Shown: positions 1-9,018 of the stretch, piece by piece | Layout of the letters: every line of letters starts with the position of its first letter | Position numbering within the stretch: the first letter of the stretch is position 1 | NCBI RefSeq assembly: GCF_001552135.1 | Contig: NZ_BCQP01000017.1 | Coordinates: 62,001 to 126,000, forward strand | Direction: 5' to 3' | From: Actinomadura chibensis NBRC 106107 | Lineage (GTDB): Bacteria > Actinomycetota > Actinomycetes > Streptosporangiales > Streptosporangiaceae | DNA length: 64,000 nucleotides | The notes under the pieces: model-generated | What the model was told of the DNA's origin: nothing | The model's input: the letters and a program-made list of their open reading frames with translations, nothing else | Database searches by the model: none | Made by a program: the position numbers and the translations under genes

Positions 1-588
1 CGGGTCGAAGTCACCGGTCGGGTGGGAGACGGCGATGAGGCTGCCGGGCGCGAGCGCGTCCGCCAGCCGCGCCACCCACCGCTCGGGACGCTGCTCGTCG
101 GTGAAGTACATCAGCACCGCGACCAGCGTCAGCGCGACCGGCTCGGCCAGGTCGAGGGTCTGTTCGAGCAGCGGGTCGGCGAGGATCGAGTCCGGGTCGG
201 TGAGGTCGGCGTGGACGTAGGCGGTGGCGCCCGCCGGGTCGCTGGTCATCAGCGCGCGGGCGTGCGCCAGCACGAGCGGGTCGTTGTCGACGTACACGAC
301 CCGCGAGGACGGGACGAGCGACTGCGCCACCTCGTGCAGGTTCGGCGACGTCGGGATGCCCGTCCCGATGTCGAGGAACTGCGTGACGCCCTCGGCGACG
401 ACGTGCCGGACGAGGCGGTGCATGAACGCCCGGTTGGCGCGCGCCATCAGCGGCAGCCGCGGGATCGCCTCGGTCATGGCGTCCCCGAGGTCGCGGTCGG
501 CGGCGTAGTTGTCCTTGCCGCCGAGCCAGTAGTCGTACACCCGGGCCTCGTGGGCGACGGAGGTGTTCAGTCCCAGTGAGCCCGCCAT
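1..588 (-). CDS. SAM-dependent methyltransferase, DUF574 family (partial, 3' end off window)
   Basis: The readable 196 codons match the actinomycete DUF574/Methyltransf_19 family: an N-terminal ARVYDYWLGGKDN motif, the Rossmann SAM-binding segment FLDIGTGIPTSPN, then VVYVDNDPLV where the acidic residue that contacts the SAM ribose is expected. The reading frame runs open to the left edge, so roughly the last 70 residues are missing compared with its neighbour. The ATG at 588 is preceded by GGCGAGG. It is a close paralogue of the next gene, with the same motifs in the same order. Substrate is unknown; these enzymes are abundant in filamentous actinomycetes and few have been characterised. Confidence 0.9.
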   Translation of the reverse strand, partial: MAGSLGLNTSVAHEARVYDYWLGGKDNYAADRDLGDAMTEAIPRLPLMARANRAFMHRLVRHVVAEGVTQFLDIGTGIPTSPNLHEVAQSLVPSSRVVYVDNDPLVLAHARALMTSDPAGATAYVHADLTDPDSILADPLLEQTLDLAEPVALTLVAVLMYFTDEQRPERWVARLADALAPGSLIAVSHPTGDFDP

Positions 589-729
589 CGCCCAACCTCG
601 CCATCGCCTCGGACGCCGTGCCATCCGGTTCCGGTCGGCACGATCATCCCACCATCATTAGCCCGATACACACCTTTCGCCCGTTCCGCCCCGTCCGTCC
701 CACCCGGGGGTCGCCCCGCCCCCGCCGGG

Positions 730-1515
730 TCAGTCCTTGCCGCCGAGGCCCGCGTAGTAGTAGACCTCGCGCGGGTCGGCCGGAGGCGTGTCGGGGCGCC
801 AGGCCGCGAGCGGCACCGCGCCCGGGTCGAGCAGCGTCGCCGCACCGAACAGGGCGGCGAACTCCTCCCGCGTCCGGGAGACGAGCGGGATGCCCGCCGC
901 GTTGGCCGCCGCGTTCGCGGCGGCGACCGCCTCCGGGTCGAAGTCGGCGGTCGGGTGCGAGATCGCCAGCCTGCTCCCGGCCGGGAGCGCGTCGAACAGC
1001 GTCGCGACCCACCGCTCCGGCGCCAGCTCGGGCGGGAAGTACATGAGCAGCGCGACGACCATCAGCGCGACCGGCCGGGTCAGGTCGAGCGTCCCGGCGA
1101 GCAGCGGGTCCGCGAGGATCGACTCCGGCTCGGTCAGGTCGCCGTGGACGTAGCCCACGCCCGGCACGTCCGCGAGCATCGCGCGGGCCTGCTCCGCGAC
1201 GAGCGGGTCGTTGTCGACGTAGACGACCCGGACGGACGGGTCGATCCCCTGCGCGATCTCGTGCAGGTTCGGCGACGTCGGGATGCCGCTGCCGATGTCG
1301 AGGAACTGCGTGACGCCCGACTCCACCAGGTGCCGCGTCACCCGCTCCATGAACGACCGGTTCGCCCGCGCCATCGACGGGAGGGCCGGGATGGCCCGGA
1401 TCATCGCGTCCCCGAGCTCCCGGTCGGCGGGGAAGTTGTCCGTCCCGCCGAGCCAGTAGTCGTACACCCGGGCGGGGTGCGCGACGGAGGTGTCGAAGTC
1501 CGGGGAGGGTGCCAT
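730..1515 (-). CDS. SAM-dependent methyltransferase, DUF574 family
   Basis: This is a complete 261-residue member of the DUF574 methyltransferase family. ARVYDYWLGGTDN lies near the N terminus, FLDIGSGIPTSPN forms the SAM-binding loop and VVYVDNDPLV follows. I chose ATG 1515 because GAAAGGG precedes it at a good distance; the frame stays open to 1569, but that segment has no sign of coding. It lies head-to-tail behind the partial paralogue at the left edge, with about 140 bases between them, which indicates a tandem duplication. The target substrate cannot be told from sequence. Confidence 0.9.
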   Translation of the reverse strand: MAPSPDFDTSVAHPARVYDYWLGGTDNFPADRELGDAMIRAIPALPSMARANRSFMERVTRHLVESGVTQFLDIGSGIPTSPNLHEIAQGIDPSVRVVYVDNDPLVAEQARAMLADVPGVGYVHGDLTEPESILADPLLAGTLDLTRPVALMVVALLMYFPPELAPERWVATLFDALPAGSRLAISHPTADFDPEAVAAANAAANAAGIPLVSRTREEFAALFGAATLLDPGAVPLAAWRPDTPPADPREVYYYAGLGGKD

Positions 1516-1623
1516 GCGCGGGCCCTTTCGCGAAGCGTTTTCAAGATCGGTCGCGCCCGATCCTCGCACCCGCCGCGGCGCGGCGGAACGTTCCCGCCGG
1601 GTCCGGCCATCCCGGCCCCCGGG

Positions 1624-2448
1624 TCAGCGGCTCAGCCGCTGGTAGCGCCGGACGGCCAGCGGCAGGAACACCGCCGTGATCGCGATCGGCCAGACCACCG
1701 ACATCAGCAGGGCGTGCTGCTCGACCCAGGTGCCGCCGACCGCCGCCGGGTTCCCGAACAACCCGCGGGACGCCGTCACCGTCGAGGACACCGGGTTCCA
1801 CCGCGCCACCGCGCCGAGCCAGTCCGGCATGAGGGACGGCGCCACGAACGCGCTGGAGATCATCGCGAACGGGAACGCGACCGCGAACAGGCTCCCGGCC
1901 GCCTCCTCGTTCGGCACCAGCAGGCCGAGCAGCACGCCGATCCAGATGAGCGCGAAGCGCAGCAGCAGGAGCAGGCCGAACGCGGCGAGCGTGTCGAGCA
2001 CCCCGCCGCTGGACCGCCAGCCGACCGCGAGCGCGGTCAGCGCCAGCACGACCAGGTCGAGGCTCGCGCCGATCAGGTCGCCGACGCCGCGCCCGGTGAC
2101 GACGGCGGACGGCGACATCGGCATCGACCGGAACCTGTCGGTGACCCCGCGCGCGCTGTCGTAGACGACCACGTACGCGGTGTTCATGAACCCCATCGCC
2201 ATGGTCATCCCGAACATGCCCGGCATGAGGAACTCGCGGTAGTCGCCGCCGCCCGGCACCGACATCGCGCTGCCGAACACGTACCCGAACAGCAGCACGG
2301 ACACGATCGGAAAGCCGAGCTGCCAGGCGAGGTTGGACGGTTGCCGGACATAGTGCGTCAGGCCGCGCAGGACGATCGTCCAGCAGTCGGCGGCGGCCCA
2401 GTAGAGCCGCGCGGCCGCGCCCTCCTCCGCCCTGGTCTGCGTCGTCAC
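1624..2448 (-). CDS. ABC-2 type transporter permease (DrrB-like)
   Basis: This 274-residue membrane protein has about six hydrophobic segments and the typical ABC-2 permease layout, including [15 protein letters not shown] and a conserved late segment with [12 protein letters not shown]. It would form the membrane channel of a drug or lipid exporter with the ATPase encoded just upstream. Translation starts at GTG 2448, which overlaps the ATPase stop as GTGA, so the two are translationally coupled. Family resemblance is to daunorubicin-resistance DrrB. The exported substrate is unknown, but the neighbouring TetR gene suggests induction by that substrate or a related compound. Confidence 0.9.
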   Translation of the reverse strand: MTTQTRAEEGAAARLYWAAADCWTIVLRGLTHYVRQPSNLAWQLGFPIVSVLLFGYVFGSAMSVPGGGDYREFLMPGMFGMTMAMGFMNTAYVVVYDSARGVTDRFRSMPMSPSAVVTGRGVGDLIGASLDLVVLALTALAVGWRSSGGVLDTLAAFGLLLLLRFALIWIGVLLGLLVPNEEAAGSLFAVAFPFAMISSAFVAPSLMPDWLGAVARWNPVSSTVTASRGLFGNPAAVGGTWVEQHALLMSVVWPIAITAVFLPLAVRRYQRLSR

Positions 2449-3413
2449 GCGCGCACCTCTTCCTTCTCCTCGTCGGTCTTGTGGCCGGTGAGCTGGAGAA
2501 ACACCTCGTCCAGGGTGGGGCGGCGGAGCCCGATGTCCTCCACGTCGACGCCGTCGTCCTGGAGCGTGCGGGCGACCTCGGTCAGCGCGGCGACCCGGTC
2601 GGCGACCGGCGCGTGGACGCGTCCCGCCGCCTCCTCGACCCGGGGCTCGGCGGACGCGACCCGCGCGACGACGGCCGCCGTCGCGGGCAGGCTCGCCGGG
2701 TCGCGCACCACGACCTCGATCCGGTCGCCGCCGATGAGCCGCTTCAGCGACTCGGGCGGGCCGTCCGCGATGACCCGGCCCTTGTCGAGGACGGCGATCC
2801 GCCCGGCGAGCTGGTCGGCCTCGTCCAGGTACTGCGTCGTCAGCAGGACGGTCGTGCCCTGCGCGACGAGGGAGCGGACGGCGTCCCACACCTCGTTCCG
2901 GCCGCGCGGGTCGAGGCCGGTGGTCGGCTCGTCCAGGAACAGGACGTCCGGCGCGAGGATCATGCTGGCCGCGAGGTCGAGCCGCCGCCGCATCCCGCCG
3001 CTGTACTCCTTGATCCCCTTGTCGGCGGCCTCCACCAGGTCGAACCGCTCCAGCAGCTCCTCGGCGCGGGCCGCCGCGCGGCGCTTGCCGAGGTGGAACA
3101 GGCGGCCGAACATGCGCAGGTTCTGCCGTCCGGTGAGGACCTCGTCGAGCGCGGCGTGCTGCCCGGCGAGGCCGATCCGCCGCCGGACCTCGCGCGGCCG
3201 CGCGGCGACGTCGATCCCGGCGACCTCGGCGCGGCCGCCGTCCAGCCGGACGAGCGTGCTCAGGATCCGGACGGCCGTCGTCTTCCCCGCGCCGTTGGGC
3301 CCGAGCAGGCCGTAGACCATGCCCGCGGGCACGGCGAGGTCGAAGCCGTCGAGGGCGTGTTTCGTCCCGTAGTTCTTGCGGACCCCCGTGGCGAGGATCG
3401 CGTTGTCCGGCAT
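2445..3413 (-). CDS. ABC transporter ATP-binding protein (DrrA-like)
   Basis: This cytoplasmic ATPase of about 322 residues powers the adjacent permease. Walker A is GPNGAGKTT near residue 40, the signature is YSGGM, Walker B is [13 protein letters not shown], and the switch His is replaced by Gln in [12 protein letters not shown], as is common in the DrrA group. The C-terminal domain of about 90 residues is also DrrA-like. I prefer ATG 3413: an upstream in-frame ATG at 3425 contains GGAGG, which is placed to be the ribosome-binding site of the later start. The promoter lies in the palindromic region shared with the divergent TetR gene. Confidence 0.93.
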   Translation of the reverse strand: MPDNAILATGVRKNYGTKHALDGFDLAVPAGMVYGLLGPNGAGKTTAVRILSTLVRLDGGRAEVAGIDVAARPREVRRRIGLAGQHAALDEVLTGRQNLRMFGRLFHLGKRRAAARAEELLERFDLVEAADKGIKEYSGGMRRRLDLAASMILAPDVLFLDEPTTGLDPRGRNEVWDAVRSLVAQGTTVLLTTQYLDEADQLAGRIAVLDKGRVIADGPPESLKRLIGGDRIEVVVRDPASLPATAAVVARVASAEPRVEEAAGRVHAPVADRVAALTEVARTLQDDGVDVEDIGLRRPTLDEVFLQLTGHKTDEEKEEVRA

Positions 3414-3425
3414 GGCCGCCTCCAT

Positions 3426-3467
3426 TTCGGGTATGCCATACGCAAATTAGCGTACACCATACCCGAA
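3426..3467. promoter_or_regulatory. 42-base palindrome, probable TetR operator
   Basis: Perfect 10-base outer arms TTCGGGTATG (3426-3435) and CATACCCGAA (3458-3467) share an axis with inner arms TACGC (3439-3443) and GCGTA (3450-3454) around an AAATTA core. Each half also contains a GTAnnCCATAC element. It sits between the divergent ABC exporter operon and the TetR gene, where an operator controlling both is expected. The low-GC core may double as promoter. TetR binding is an inference from position and symmetry. Confidence 0.7.
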
Positions 3468-3554
3468 GTGCGGTCGGCGGCCCGCCGGGACGGGGTTGTA
3501 GCGTCGAGTCAGGCGCGTCCCGCTGGGGAGCGCACGGGAACGGCAGGACGGACG

Positions 3555-4328
3555 ATGACCACGGAGAACGGCGCGGACCGCGACCTCGGACGGAGCCTCA
3601 AGCTGCTGTGGGGCGACCGGGCCCGCCCGCCGCGCGGCCGCCCGCCCGGCCTCACCCTCGACCGGATCGTCGCCGCCGCCGTCGAGGTCGCCGACGAGCT
3701 GGCCGCCAAGGAGGGGCTCGACGCGCTGTCCATGCGGTGCATCGCCACGCACCTCGGCGTCGGGACGATGACGCTGTACCGCTACGTCCCCGGCAAGAGC
3801 GAGCTGCTCGACCTCATGCTCGACCACGTCAGCGACGTCGCCGAGCCGCTCGCGGAGGGGGCGTCGGGCTGGCGCGAGATCCTCGCCGCCGGGGCCCGCC
3901 GCCACTGGCGGCTCTGCCTCGACCACCCCTGGTACCCGTTCGTCGACCAGAGCCGCCCGCTGCTCGGCCCGAACGGGCTGCGCGGCCTGGACCGGCTCCT
4001 CGCCCGGCTACGTCCGAGCGGCGTCCCGGACCGGACGCTGATGATGATGATCAGCGCGCAGAACGACTACGTGGAGGGCGTCGCGCGCCGCTACATCAAC
4101 GAGCGCCGCGCGGAGGCGCGCACGGGCGTCAGCAACGAGGAGTTCTGGCGCGCCCAGGAGCCGACCCTGGTGGACGCCCTGAACAGCGGCGCGTTCCCCA
4201 CCATGGCCGACCTCCCCATGGACACCTTCGACTTCTCCTACGAAGACCTCTTCGAGTTCGGCCTTGAGCGCCTCCACGACGGCTTCGCGTCCCACCTGAG
4301 CGCGTCCCACCTGGGCAGGGAGCCCTAG
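3555..4328 (+). CDS. TetR/AcrR family transcriptional regulator
   Basis: This 257-residue protein has a helix-turn-helix near residues 30-75, including [24 protein letters not shown] split over two helices, and a C-terminal domain like TetR_C_1 with a long acidic tail. The ATG at 3555 follows AGGACGGACG. It is transcribed away from the DrrAB-type exporter and is the likely repressor of both itself and the exporter through the palindrome at 3426-3467. The ligand is probably the exported compound. Its stop overlaps the stop of the convergent M28 peptidase in a shared CTAG. Confidence 0.93.
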   Translation: MTTENGADRDLGRSLKLLWGDRARPPRGRPPGLTLDRIVAAAVEVADELAAKEGLDALSMRCIATHLGVGTMTLYRYVPGKSELLDLMLDHVSDVAEPLAEGASGWREILAAGARRHWRLCLDHPWYPFVDQSRPLLGPNGLRGLDRLLARLRPSGVPDRTLMMMISAQNDYVEGVARRYINERRAEARTGVSNEEFWRAQEPTLVDALNSGAFPTMADLPMDTFDFSYEDLFEFGLERLHDGFASHLSASHLGREP

Positions 4329-5821
4329 GCGGGGACGGGGAACGCGACGGGGCTGCGGTGCCCGTCCCGGTCGACGGCGCGGACGCCGAAGAACACGTTG
4401 TCCTTCGACAGGTCGATCGTGACGCCGGTGACGTCCCCGACGGGGATGACGTGCGTCCAGTCGGGGCTGGTGGTCTCCCGCCAGACGACCTCGTAACCGG
4501 CGAGGTCGGGTTCGGGGCCCCGGTCCCAGGCGAGGTCGGTGTCGTTGGTGAGCCGCGCGGTCAGGACGCGGACGTTCTTCGGCGTCCCCGGCGCCTGGGC
4601 CAGCGACCACAGCGCGGCGGCGTTCACCTTCGCGACCCGCGCGACGAAGTCGAAGTCGCAGAACTCGGGCAGGTCGCCGTACCGCTTGCCGTTCTCGACG
4701 CGGACGTCCTGGTGCTGGTGGTCGAAGTTCTCGTTCGGCTCGGTGAAGCGGGCGGCCGGGTAGTCCTGCTCCAGGTAGCCGATGTGGTCGCCGCCGCGCA
4801 GGTAGCGGTCGCGGCGGTAGATCGTCCGGACGTTCATGCCGGTGACGCGCGGCCCGGCGACCGACGCGACGAACCGCGCGAGCTGCCGGGCGGGCGAGTC
4901 GTTCTCGCCGCCGACCGAGCGCCGCGTCTCGCCCTGCCGCGGCGTCTCGGCGGTCGGGACGCCCTCCGCGAACAGCCGCAGCGAGCGCGGGTCGCGGGTG
5001 CCGTCGTCGGCCGTGCTGCTGCCGACGATGTCGTTGGTGAACATGGCCTGCACGTCGGCCTTCGCGGCCCGGTACAGCTTCGCCTGGTGCCGCGAGCCGT
5101 AGAGGCCCTGTTCCTCCCCCGCGACCGCCGTGAACACGATGGTCGCCTTCGGACGGCGCTTCGCCATCACCCGCGCCAGCTCCATCACGACCGCCACGCC
5201 GGACGCGTCGTCGTTCGCCCCGGGCGCGAACGAGGTGGCGTCCATGACGTCGGTCACGCGCGAGTCGTAGTGCCCGGACACCACGTAGATCCGGTCCGGG
5301 GACGCCGACCCGCGCAGCGTCGCGACCACGTTCGTGATGCGCGTCGGGACGGGAATGCGCGTCGCGGGCTCCTGGACGTACGACTGGAGCTCGGCCTTCA
5401 TCCGTCCGCCGGACGCCTCGGCGTAGCGGTTCATCTCGCCGAGGATCCAGTCGCGGGCCGCGCCGATGCCGCGCTCCGGATCGTCCTGGACGGACAGCGT
5501 GTGCCGCGTGCCGAACCCGACCAGCGTCCGGACGGTCGCCTCGACGCGGTCCGGGTCGATCTCGCGCAGCAGGGCGCGCAGCCCGGCGTCCGGCGGCTGG
5601 TCGGCGGCGGGCCTGCCGGGGCCGTCCGGCCAGCTCGGGCCGGGTCCGGCGGCGGCGGACGCGGGGGCGGACGCGGGGGCGGCGGCGGTCAGCGCGGCGC
5701 CGGTCCCGGCCGCCGCCGCGGTGACGGCGGTCGCCGCCGCCGACAGGGACAGGAACGATCTCCGGCTGGCTCCGGCGGCGGTGGGCTCGGCGGGCTCGGC
5801 GGGGGATGTGTTGGAGGTCAC
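4325..5821 (-). CDS. Tat-exported M28 family zinc aminopeptidase
   Basis: This 498-residue metallopeptidase has an N-terminal Tat signal (SRRSFLSLSAAAT with an Ala-rich hydrophobic stretch). The M28 co-catalytic zinc ligands are visible in order: His and Asp in SGHYDSR, Asp in PGANDDASG, the catalytic Glu pair in AGEEQGLYGS, Asp in FTNDIVG, and a late His in NENFDHQHQD. The last 90 or so residues resemble a fibronectin type III-like domain. GTG 5821 is chosen because AAGGA lies seven bases upstream and the Tat motif follows directly. It should act outside the cell on peptides. Its stop codon overlaps that of the TetR gene. Confidence 0.92.
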   Translation of the reverse strand: MTSNTSPAEPAEPTAAGASRRSFLSLSAAATAVTAAAAGTGAALTAAAPASAPASAAAGPGPSWPDGPGRPAADQPPDAGLRALLREIDPDRVEATVRTLVGFGTRHTLSVQDDPERGIGAARDWILGEMNRYAEASGGRMKAELQSYVQEPATRIPVPTRITNVVATLRGSASPDRIYVVSGHYDSRVTDVMDATSFAPGANDDASGVAVVMELARVMAKRRPKATIVFTAVAGEEQGLYGSRHQAKLYRAAKADVQAMFTNDIVGSSTADDGTRDPRSLRLFAEGVPTAETPRQGETRRSVGGENDSPARQLARFVASVAGPRVTGMNVRTIYRRDRYLRGGDHIGYLEQDYPAARFTEPNENFDHQHQDVRVENGKRYGDLPEFCDFDFVARVAKVNAAALWSLAQAPGTPKNVRVLTARLTNDTDLAWDRGPEPDLAGYEVVWRETTSPDWTHVIPVGDVTGVTIDLSKDNVFFGVRAVDRDGHRSPVAFPVPA

Positions 5822-5924
5822 AAATTGATCCTTCTCGCAATCACCGCCGTGTCCAGGACGAGAGGCGACAGCGATGGGGGGTCGCCGGTGTCGAGAATTG
5901 CGCGCGGCCGATAGGTTCGGGCCT

Positions 5925-6587
5925 ATGGCCGTCATCCACGAGACCACGTTGTCCCCCGGCAAGTTGGAACTCCTCGCCGCATGGCTCCCCGCGCAGCCTT
6001 GGTACACGAAAAATGCGGGCGGGCCCGAGCTGAGCAGGGCCGGTGGTTTCCGTCTGGACGACCCGGACGGCGAGGTCGGGATGGAGTTCATGGTGGTCAC
6101 CGACGCCTCCGGCGGCCGTCCGGTCTCCTACCACGTCCCGCTGAGCTACCGCGGCGCGCCGCTGGACGGCGCCGCCGACGGGCTCGTCGGCACGGCGGAG
6201 CACGGCGTGCTGGGACGGCGCTGGGTCTACGACGGCGCGCACGACCCCGTCCTCGCCGGGGAGCTGATCGCCCTGCTGCAGGGCCGCGCCGAACCGCAGC
6301 ACCAGACCAAGAGCGACACCCGGGAACCGTCTGTGACCAGCCATTACACGGGAGACGCCGTCCTCACTCTGGCCGCCCTGACGAAGGTCACGAGCACCCC
6401 GGACGGCACCGACGTCCACGTCGAGACCGACCCGCGCGGCCCGTTGACGATCAAGCTCGCCCGCGCGCTGGCGCCGGGCGGCGCGGCCCCGGCCGGCGCC
6501 CTCGGACGGGTCGAGGCGGCATGGCGCCCGCCGGGCGGCGACCAGGCGCGCGGGACGTTCGCCGTCCTCGCCCCGGCGGCCGGCTGA
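5925..6587 (+). CDS. Maltokinase N-terminal cap-like protein (stand-alone)
   Basis: This 220-residue protein begins with IHETTLSPGKLELLAAWLPA and continues RRWVYDGAHDPVLAGELIAL, which matches the cap domain found at the N terminus of maltokinase (Mak_N_cap). No aminoglycoside-phosphotransferase kinase domain follows; the rest is a short beta-rich C-terminal part. Such stand-alone caps are often labelled '1,4-alpha-glucan branching protein' in actinomycetes, but no catalytic residues are visible. ATG 5925 is the start that yields the intact domain; no strong ribosome-binding site is seen. It may bind alpha-glucan or a kinase partner, which is speculative. Confidence 0.75.
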   Translation: MAVIHETTLSPGKLELLAAWLPAQPWYTKNAGGPELSRAGGFRLDDPDGEVGMEFMVVTDASGGRPVSYHVPLSYRGAPLDGAADGLVGTAEHGVLGRRWVYDGAHDPVLAGELIALLQGRAEPQHQTKSDTREPSVTSHYTGDAVLTLAALTKVTSTPDGTDVHVETDPRGPLTIKLARALAPGGAAPAGALGRVEAAWRPPGGDQARGTFAVLAPAAG

Positions 6588-6806
6588 CCGCCGCCGAGCC
6601 GCTCCCCCTTTAGGACAAGACCGCCATAATTTTCGGACAAATTGGGCGTAGATGGACAGCCAGCACGGCAGAGCGCCTGTTTATCCCCAATTTCGGCGAT
6701 CCGTACTTACACGATCGAACACTGTGTCAGCCTGGATACGGACTGTACCTGCCGCGTATGCATTCCTCAGCAAATGTGCCCGTCGTCGATCGCACCGAGG
6801 ACGCCG
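6588..6806. promoter_or_regulatory. Upstream region of the conservon operon
   Basis: This 219-base gap is clearly poorer in GC than its flanks and should carry the conservon promoter. It contains an inverted pair AAATTGGG (6639-6646) and CCCAATTT (6686-6693), and a repeated TTTCGG motif next to each. No confident -35/-10 pair can be assigned by eye. Confidence 0.4.
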
Positions 6807-8552
6807 ATGCCTGACTTTTCCGAAACTGCTGCCGGTGCCGAGCGCCGGGACGTCCGGCGACACGGCGGGACCCCGTCCCGCGGAACCCACCGCGAGGGCG
6901 GCGGGGCCCGTCGCGAGAGCAGCGTGCGCGGCCTCCACCTGTGCATCTCCGTCCTCCCGGCGGCCGTGGTCGCGGTGCTCGGGCTCGTCGCGGCGGCCGT
7001 CCTCTACACGGCCGACACCGTCACGCGGACGACGCAGCTCGTCCTGATCGCCGCAGCGGCGGGCGCCGTGCTCGCCCTCGGCGCCGCCGCGTACTCGGCG
7101 GACGTCGCGACCCGCAGGGTGCACCGGTACCACGCCATGCTGTCCGTCCGCGAGCGCGAGGACGTGCAGCGGCGGCTCGGCGAGCTGTGGCTGCTGATCG
7201 CGCGCGGCAGGCACGGGCTCCGCGAACTGGCCGAGCGGGTCAAATCGGGCGAGGCGGTCGCGCCGCACATCGACGACACGCCCTCCGTCGACACCGGCGA
7301 CCCCTTCCTGCGGCTCGCGCACGAGCTGCGCAAGGCGCAGGGCGAGGCGTGGAACGCCGTCCTGGAGACGGCGGGCGGCGCGTCCGGCGCGCACGCCGAC
7401 CAGCGCGTCGACGTGTTCGTCAACCTCGCCCGCCGGATGCAGTCGCTCGCCCACCGCACCATCAAGGGCCTCGACGAGCTGGAGAACCAGGTGGAAGACC
7501 CCGACCTCCTCAAGGGGCTGTTCAAGGTCGACCACCTCAGCACCCGCATGCGCCGCCAGGCCGAGAGCCTCGCGGTGATCGGCGGCGCCGCGTCCCGCCG
7601 CCAGTGGAGCAGGCCGGTGACCGTCTACGAGGTGCTGCGCTCCGCGATCGCCGAGGTCGAGCACTACAACCGCGTCAAGGTCGTCCCGCCGGTCGAGGGG
7701 ACGCTGCACGGCGGCGCCGTCGCCGACATCGTCCACCTGCTCGCCGAGCTGATCGAGAACGCCACCCGGTTCGCGCCGCCGCAGACGCAGGTGCTCATCC
7801 GCGTCGGGCCGGTCGCCGCCGGCCTCGCCGTCGAGGTCGAGGACCGCGGCCTCGGCATCCCCCCGCAGGAGCGGCACCGCCTGAACGAGCTGCTGGCCGA
7901 CTCCGCCGACGTCGACTCCAGCGAGCTGCTGCAGGAGGGGCGCATCGGCCTCCTCGTCGTCTCCGCGCTGGCCCGGCGGCACGGCGTGCGCGTCCAGTTG
8001 CAGGGCAACCTCTACGGCGGGACGCAGGCCGTCGTCGTCGTGCCGAACGAGCTGGTCGGCGTCGAGACCGACGAGTCCGAGACGCGGGCGCCCGCCAAGA
8101 CCGCGGCCGTCCCCGCCGCCGCGGGCGCGCCGCTGTCCGCGCCGCCGCCCACCGCGTCCCTCGCCGGTTCGCTGCTGGACGTCGACGACGCGGGCCGCGA
8201 GCGCGACGGCGCGACGGCGGCCCGGCCCGTCCCGGGCGGGCGCGGCCCCCTCGCGACCGAGCCGCCGCCCGCGCGGCCCCGGCAGCCCGCGCGGCCCGAG
8301 CGGCTCGGCCGGCCGGACCGTCCCGCCGCCGGGGCGGGCGCGGCCCCGCAGGCGCCGACCGGCGCGCGCCCCGAGCTGCCGCGCCGCCAGGCGCAGGCGA
8401 GCCTCGCCCCCGAACTGCAGAACCCGCCCACGCCGCAGCAGGACGATCAGGAGATCGAGCACAACCCCGGGCTGATGGCCGCCTTCAAGCGAGGTGTCCG
8501 CGGCGCCCAGGAGAGTGACGGTGCCGACGACGACGCCGGCACGACGGGTTGA
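6807..8552 (+). CDS. Conservon sensor histidine kinase (CvnA-like)
   Basis: This 581-residue membrane protein heads the conservon. Two hydrophobic segments lie near residues 40-65 and 75-98, with no large extracellular sensor between them. A cytoplasmic helical region follows with the phosphoacceptor-like box RMQSLAHRTIKGLDELE, then an ATPase domain with N-box LAELIENATRF, G1 box EDRGLGIP and GRIGLLVVSALARRHG. The last 150 residues are Pro/Ala-rich and low complexity, as in other members. ATG 6807 follows GAGG at a spacing of six. Known CvnA proteins work with the downstream roadblock, DUF742 and GTPase proteins at the membrane. Confidence 0.93.
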   Translation: MPDFSETAAGAERRDVRRHGGTPSRGTHREGGGARRESSVRGLHLCISVLPAAVVAVLGLVAAAVLYTADTVTRTTQLVLIAAAAGAVLALGAAAYSADVATRRVHRYHAMLSVREREDVQRRLGELWLLIARGRHGLRELAERVKSGEAVAPHIDDTPSVDTGDPFLRLAHELRKAQGEAWNAVLETAGGASGAHADQRVDVFVNLARRMQSLAHRTIKGLDELENQVEDPDLLKGLFKVDHLSTRMRRQAESLAVIGGAASRRQWSRPVTVYEVLRSAIAEVEHYNRVKVVPPVEGTLHGGAVADIVHLLAELIENATRFAPPQTQVLIRVGPVAAGLAVEVEDRGLGIPPQERHRLNELLADSADVDSSELLQEGRIGLLVVSALARRHGVRVQLQGNLYGGTQAVVVVPNELVGVETDESETRAPAKTAAVPAAAGAPLSAPPPTASLAGSLLDVDDAGRERDGATAARPVPGGRGPLATEPPPARPRQPARPERLGRPDRPAAGAGAAPQAPTGARPELPRRQAQASLAPELQNPPTPQQDDQEIEHNPGLMAAFKRGVRGAQESDGADDDAGTTG

Positions 8553-8583
8553 CGGAACACCACAAGCGATGAAGGAGCGTCCA

Positions 8584-9018
8584 TTGAGTGCTGTCTCCCC
8601 GAACCAGTCCCAGGATCTTGCTTGGCTGTTGCGGGGGCTTGGCGAGGAGGTTCCGGTCATCCGGGGCAGCGTGCTGCTGTCCTCGGACGGCATGCTGAAG
8701 GCCTCCGACGGCTTCGACCGCGCCACCGCGGAGCAGTTCGCGGCGCTCGCGTCCGGGCTTTTCTCCATAGCGCGCAGCGCGGGCACGAAGTTCGACGGCA
8801 GCAACGACGTCCGGCAGGTGGTCGCCGAGCTGAAGGAGAGCCAGCTTTTCATCGCGTGGGCCGGGTTCAACTCGGTGCTGGCGGTGCTCGCGCGGGCGGA
8901 CGCCGACCCCGCCGTCGTCGGCTTCGAGATGGCCCGGCTGATCAAGTCCGTCCGGCCCTTCCTGGACACCGCGGCCCGCCCGGCCGCCGCGACCGGCCGG
9001 GCCGACCGGACGTCATGA
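8584..9018 (+). CDS. Roadblock/LC7 domain protein (CvnB-like)
   Basis: This 144-residue protein is a single roadblock/LC7 domain (AWLLRGLGEEVPVIRGSVL, then LSSDGMLKASDG), the fold of MglB-type GTPase-activating partners. It likely regulates the conservon GTPase. The start is chosen from the ribosome-binding site: AAGGAG at 8572-8577 sits six bases before TTG 8584. The in-frame ATG at 8569 has no Shine-Dalgarno sequence and would place AAGGAG inside the coding region, so the TTG start is preferred though not certain. Its stop overlaps the next start as ATGA. Confidence 0.9.
   Translation: MSAVSPNQSQDLAWLLRGLGEEVPVIRGSVLLSSDGMLKASDGFDRATAEQFAALASGLFSIARSAGTKFDGSNDVRQVVAELKESQLFIAWAGFNSVLAVLARADADPAVVGFEMARLIKSVRPFLDTAARPAAATGRADRTS

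Noticed and set aside
955-3315. A 786-codon open frame on the + strand
   Set aside because: It runs antisense to the methyltransferase and ABC transporter genes, has Arg/His/Asp-rich composition typical of a wrong frame in GC-rich DNA, and has no family features.
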